Source of the DNA: Candidatus Troglogloeales bacterium
GTDB lineage: Bacteria; Nitrospirota; Nitrospiria; SBBL01; SBBT01
Length of the DNA: 7,626 nt
Assembly (NCBI GenBank): GCA_005239595.1
Contig: SBBT01000109.1
Location: forward strand, 1 to 7,626
Reading direction: 5' to 3'
Of this stretch, positions 7,391-7,626 are shown one piece after another. Below the pieces are notes generated by a model. It worked only from the letters and a program-made list of their open reading frames with translations, ran no database searches and was not told where the DNA came from. Both the position numbers and the translations under genes were made by a program. Within the stretch, counting starts at the first letter, position 1, and each line of letters starts with the position of its first letter.

Positions 7391-7530
7391 GAAAAAGTAG
7401 ACAGAAAAAGTAGACAGAAAACAGCAGAAAAACAGAAGACAGAAAAAAGCAGATAGAAAAAGTAGACACGGTGTAGACACGGAAAAAGTAGACACGGTAG
7501 ACACGGTAGAGCACGGTAGATACGGTAGAA
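7391..7530. repeat. Degenerate short tandem repeat array (GAAAAAGTAGACA / GTAGACACG units)
   Basis: About 140 bases consist of drifting tandem units. The left part has GAAAAAGTAGACA twice exactly (7391-7403 and 7404-7416) and then decayed versions such as GAAAACAGCA, GAAAAACAGAAGACA and GAAAAAAGCAGATA. The middle has the 15-base unit GAAAAAGTAGACACG twice (7456-7470 and 7482-7496), separated by GTGTAGACACG. The right part is a shorter unit, GTAGACACG (7497-7505), GTAGAGCACG and GTAGATACG. The common core is GTAGACA. The array sits exactly between the rplM promoter and a transposase fragment. It could be multiple protein-binding sites in a transposon end, slippage-expanded sequence, or an assembly product near a contig edge. 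Confidence 0.8.
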
Positions 7531-7626
7531 AATCTGGTTCCTTTTGCAGAGCTTCAGCTGGACACCAAGCATCTGCTGGATAAAAGCGCCTTGCCGGAAG
7601 CGGTGTACGCCCATATACAGACACAA
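7510..7626 (+). mobile_element. Integrase-core (rve-type, IS481-like) transposase fragment, running off the window
   Basis: The plus strand is open from 7510 (after a TAG at 7507-7509) to the window edge. From about 7537 it reads VPFAELQLDTKHLLDKSALPEAVYAHIQ. The Q-x-D-T-K-H-x-x-D pattern resembles the first strand of DDE integrase-core domains in IS481-like transposases, where the aspartate of QLDTK is the first catalytic acid. No start codon or N-terminal helix-turn-helix region is present; the sequence upstream is the tandem repeat, whose last unit reads VDT in the same frame. The fragment is therefore cut at its 5' end, or the repeat has replaced or expanded that end. The assignment rests on about 30 residues recognised from memory, so it needs a database comparison. 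The minus-strand open frames in this region are low-complexity. Confidence 0.55.

Noticed and set aside
7391..7530. CRISPR array
   Set aside because: Units are 9-15 bases, directly abutting, with no unique spacers of constant length and no cas genes nearby.
7379..7626. Two overlapping minus-strand open frames of about 80 codons over the repeat array
   Set aside because: Their C-terminal halves are low-complexity Phe/Leu/Cys runs produced by translating the tandem repeat, and the other strand shows the recognisable integrase-like motif.

Overview
The window looks like a chromosomal segment of a Gram-negative-type bacterium with moderate GC content. A minus-strand block runs right to left as rplM, rpsI, argC, argJ and then a membrane-anchored SGNH hydrolase. 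Ribosomal proteins L13-S9 placed next to argC-argJ is, from memory, an order seen in Nitrospirota and some deltaproteobacterial lineages. That is a weak taxonomic hint, not a proof. The left third is plus-strand accessory DNA carrying two tandem acetyltransferase paralogues of the type found in exopolysaccharide loci.

Layout. Bases 1-98 hold at most the last codons of an upstream gene. Positions 99-1214 encode an intact CelD/BcsL-like GNAT protein. Positions 1264-2465 hold a close paralogue broken by a single-base frameshift near 2157-2180. Positions 2598-2795 hold a possible small arginine-rich protein with a GTG start. Then, on the minus strand, come the SGNH/GDSL hydrolase (4056-2788), argJ (5336-4104), argC (6406-5351), an intrinsic terminator (6460-6425), rpsI (6871-6485) and rplM (7316-6876). 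A good sigma70-type promoter lies at 7390-7361. Beyond it are a degenerate short tandem repeat array (about 7391-7530) and the beginning of an integrase-core transposase fragment that runs off the right edge on the plus strand.

How the genes fit together. rplM and rpsI are a translationally tight pair: 4 bp apart, with the rpsI ribosome binding site inside the end of rplM. argC and argJ carry out the reduction of N-acetylglutamyl phosphate and the acetyl recycling step of arginine synthesis. A strong hairpin plus U8 tract separates the two pairs and ends only 18 bases before the argC start, so argCJ either depends on readthrough or has its own promoter. The SGNH hydrolase and the two GNAT proteins may all act on envelope polysaccharide, but nothing here proves a shared pathway.

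No clear novel defence or mobile system was found. The most unusual stretch is the right end, where a repeat array, a transposase fragment and the -35 box of a ribosomal protein promoter abut one another. The second most unusual is the decaying tandem acetyltransferase duplicate.
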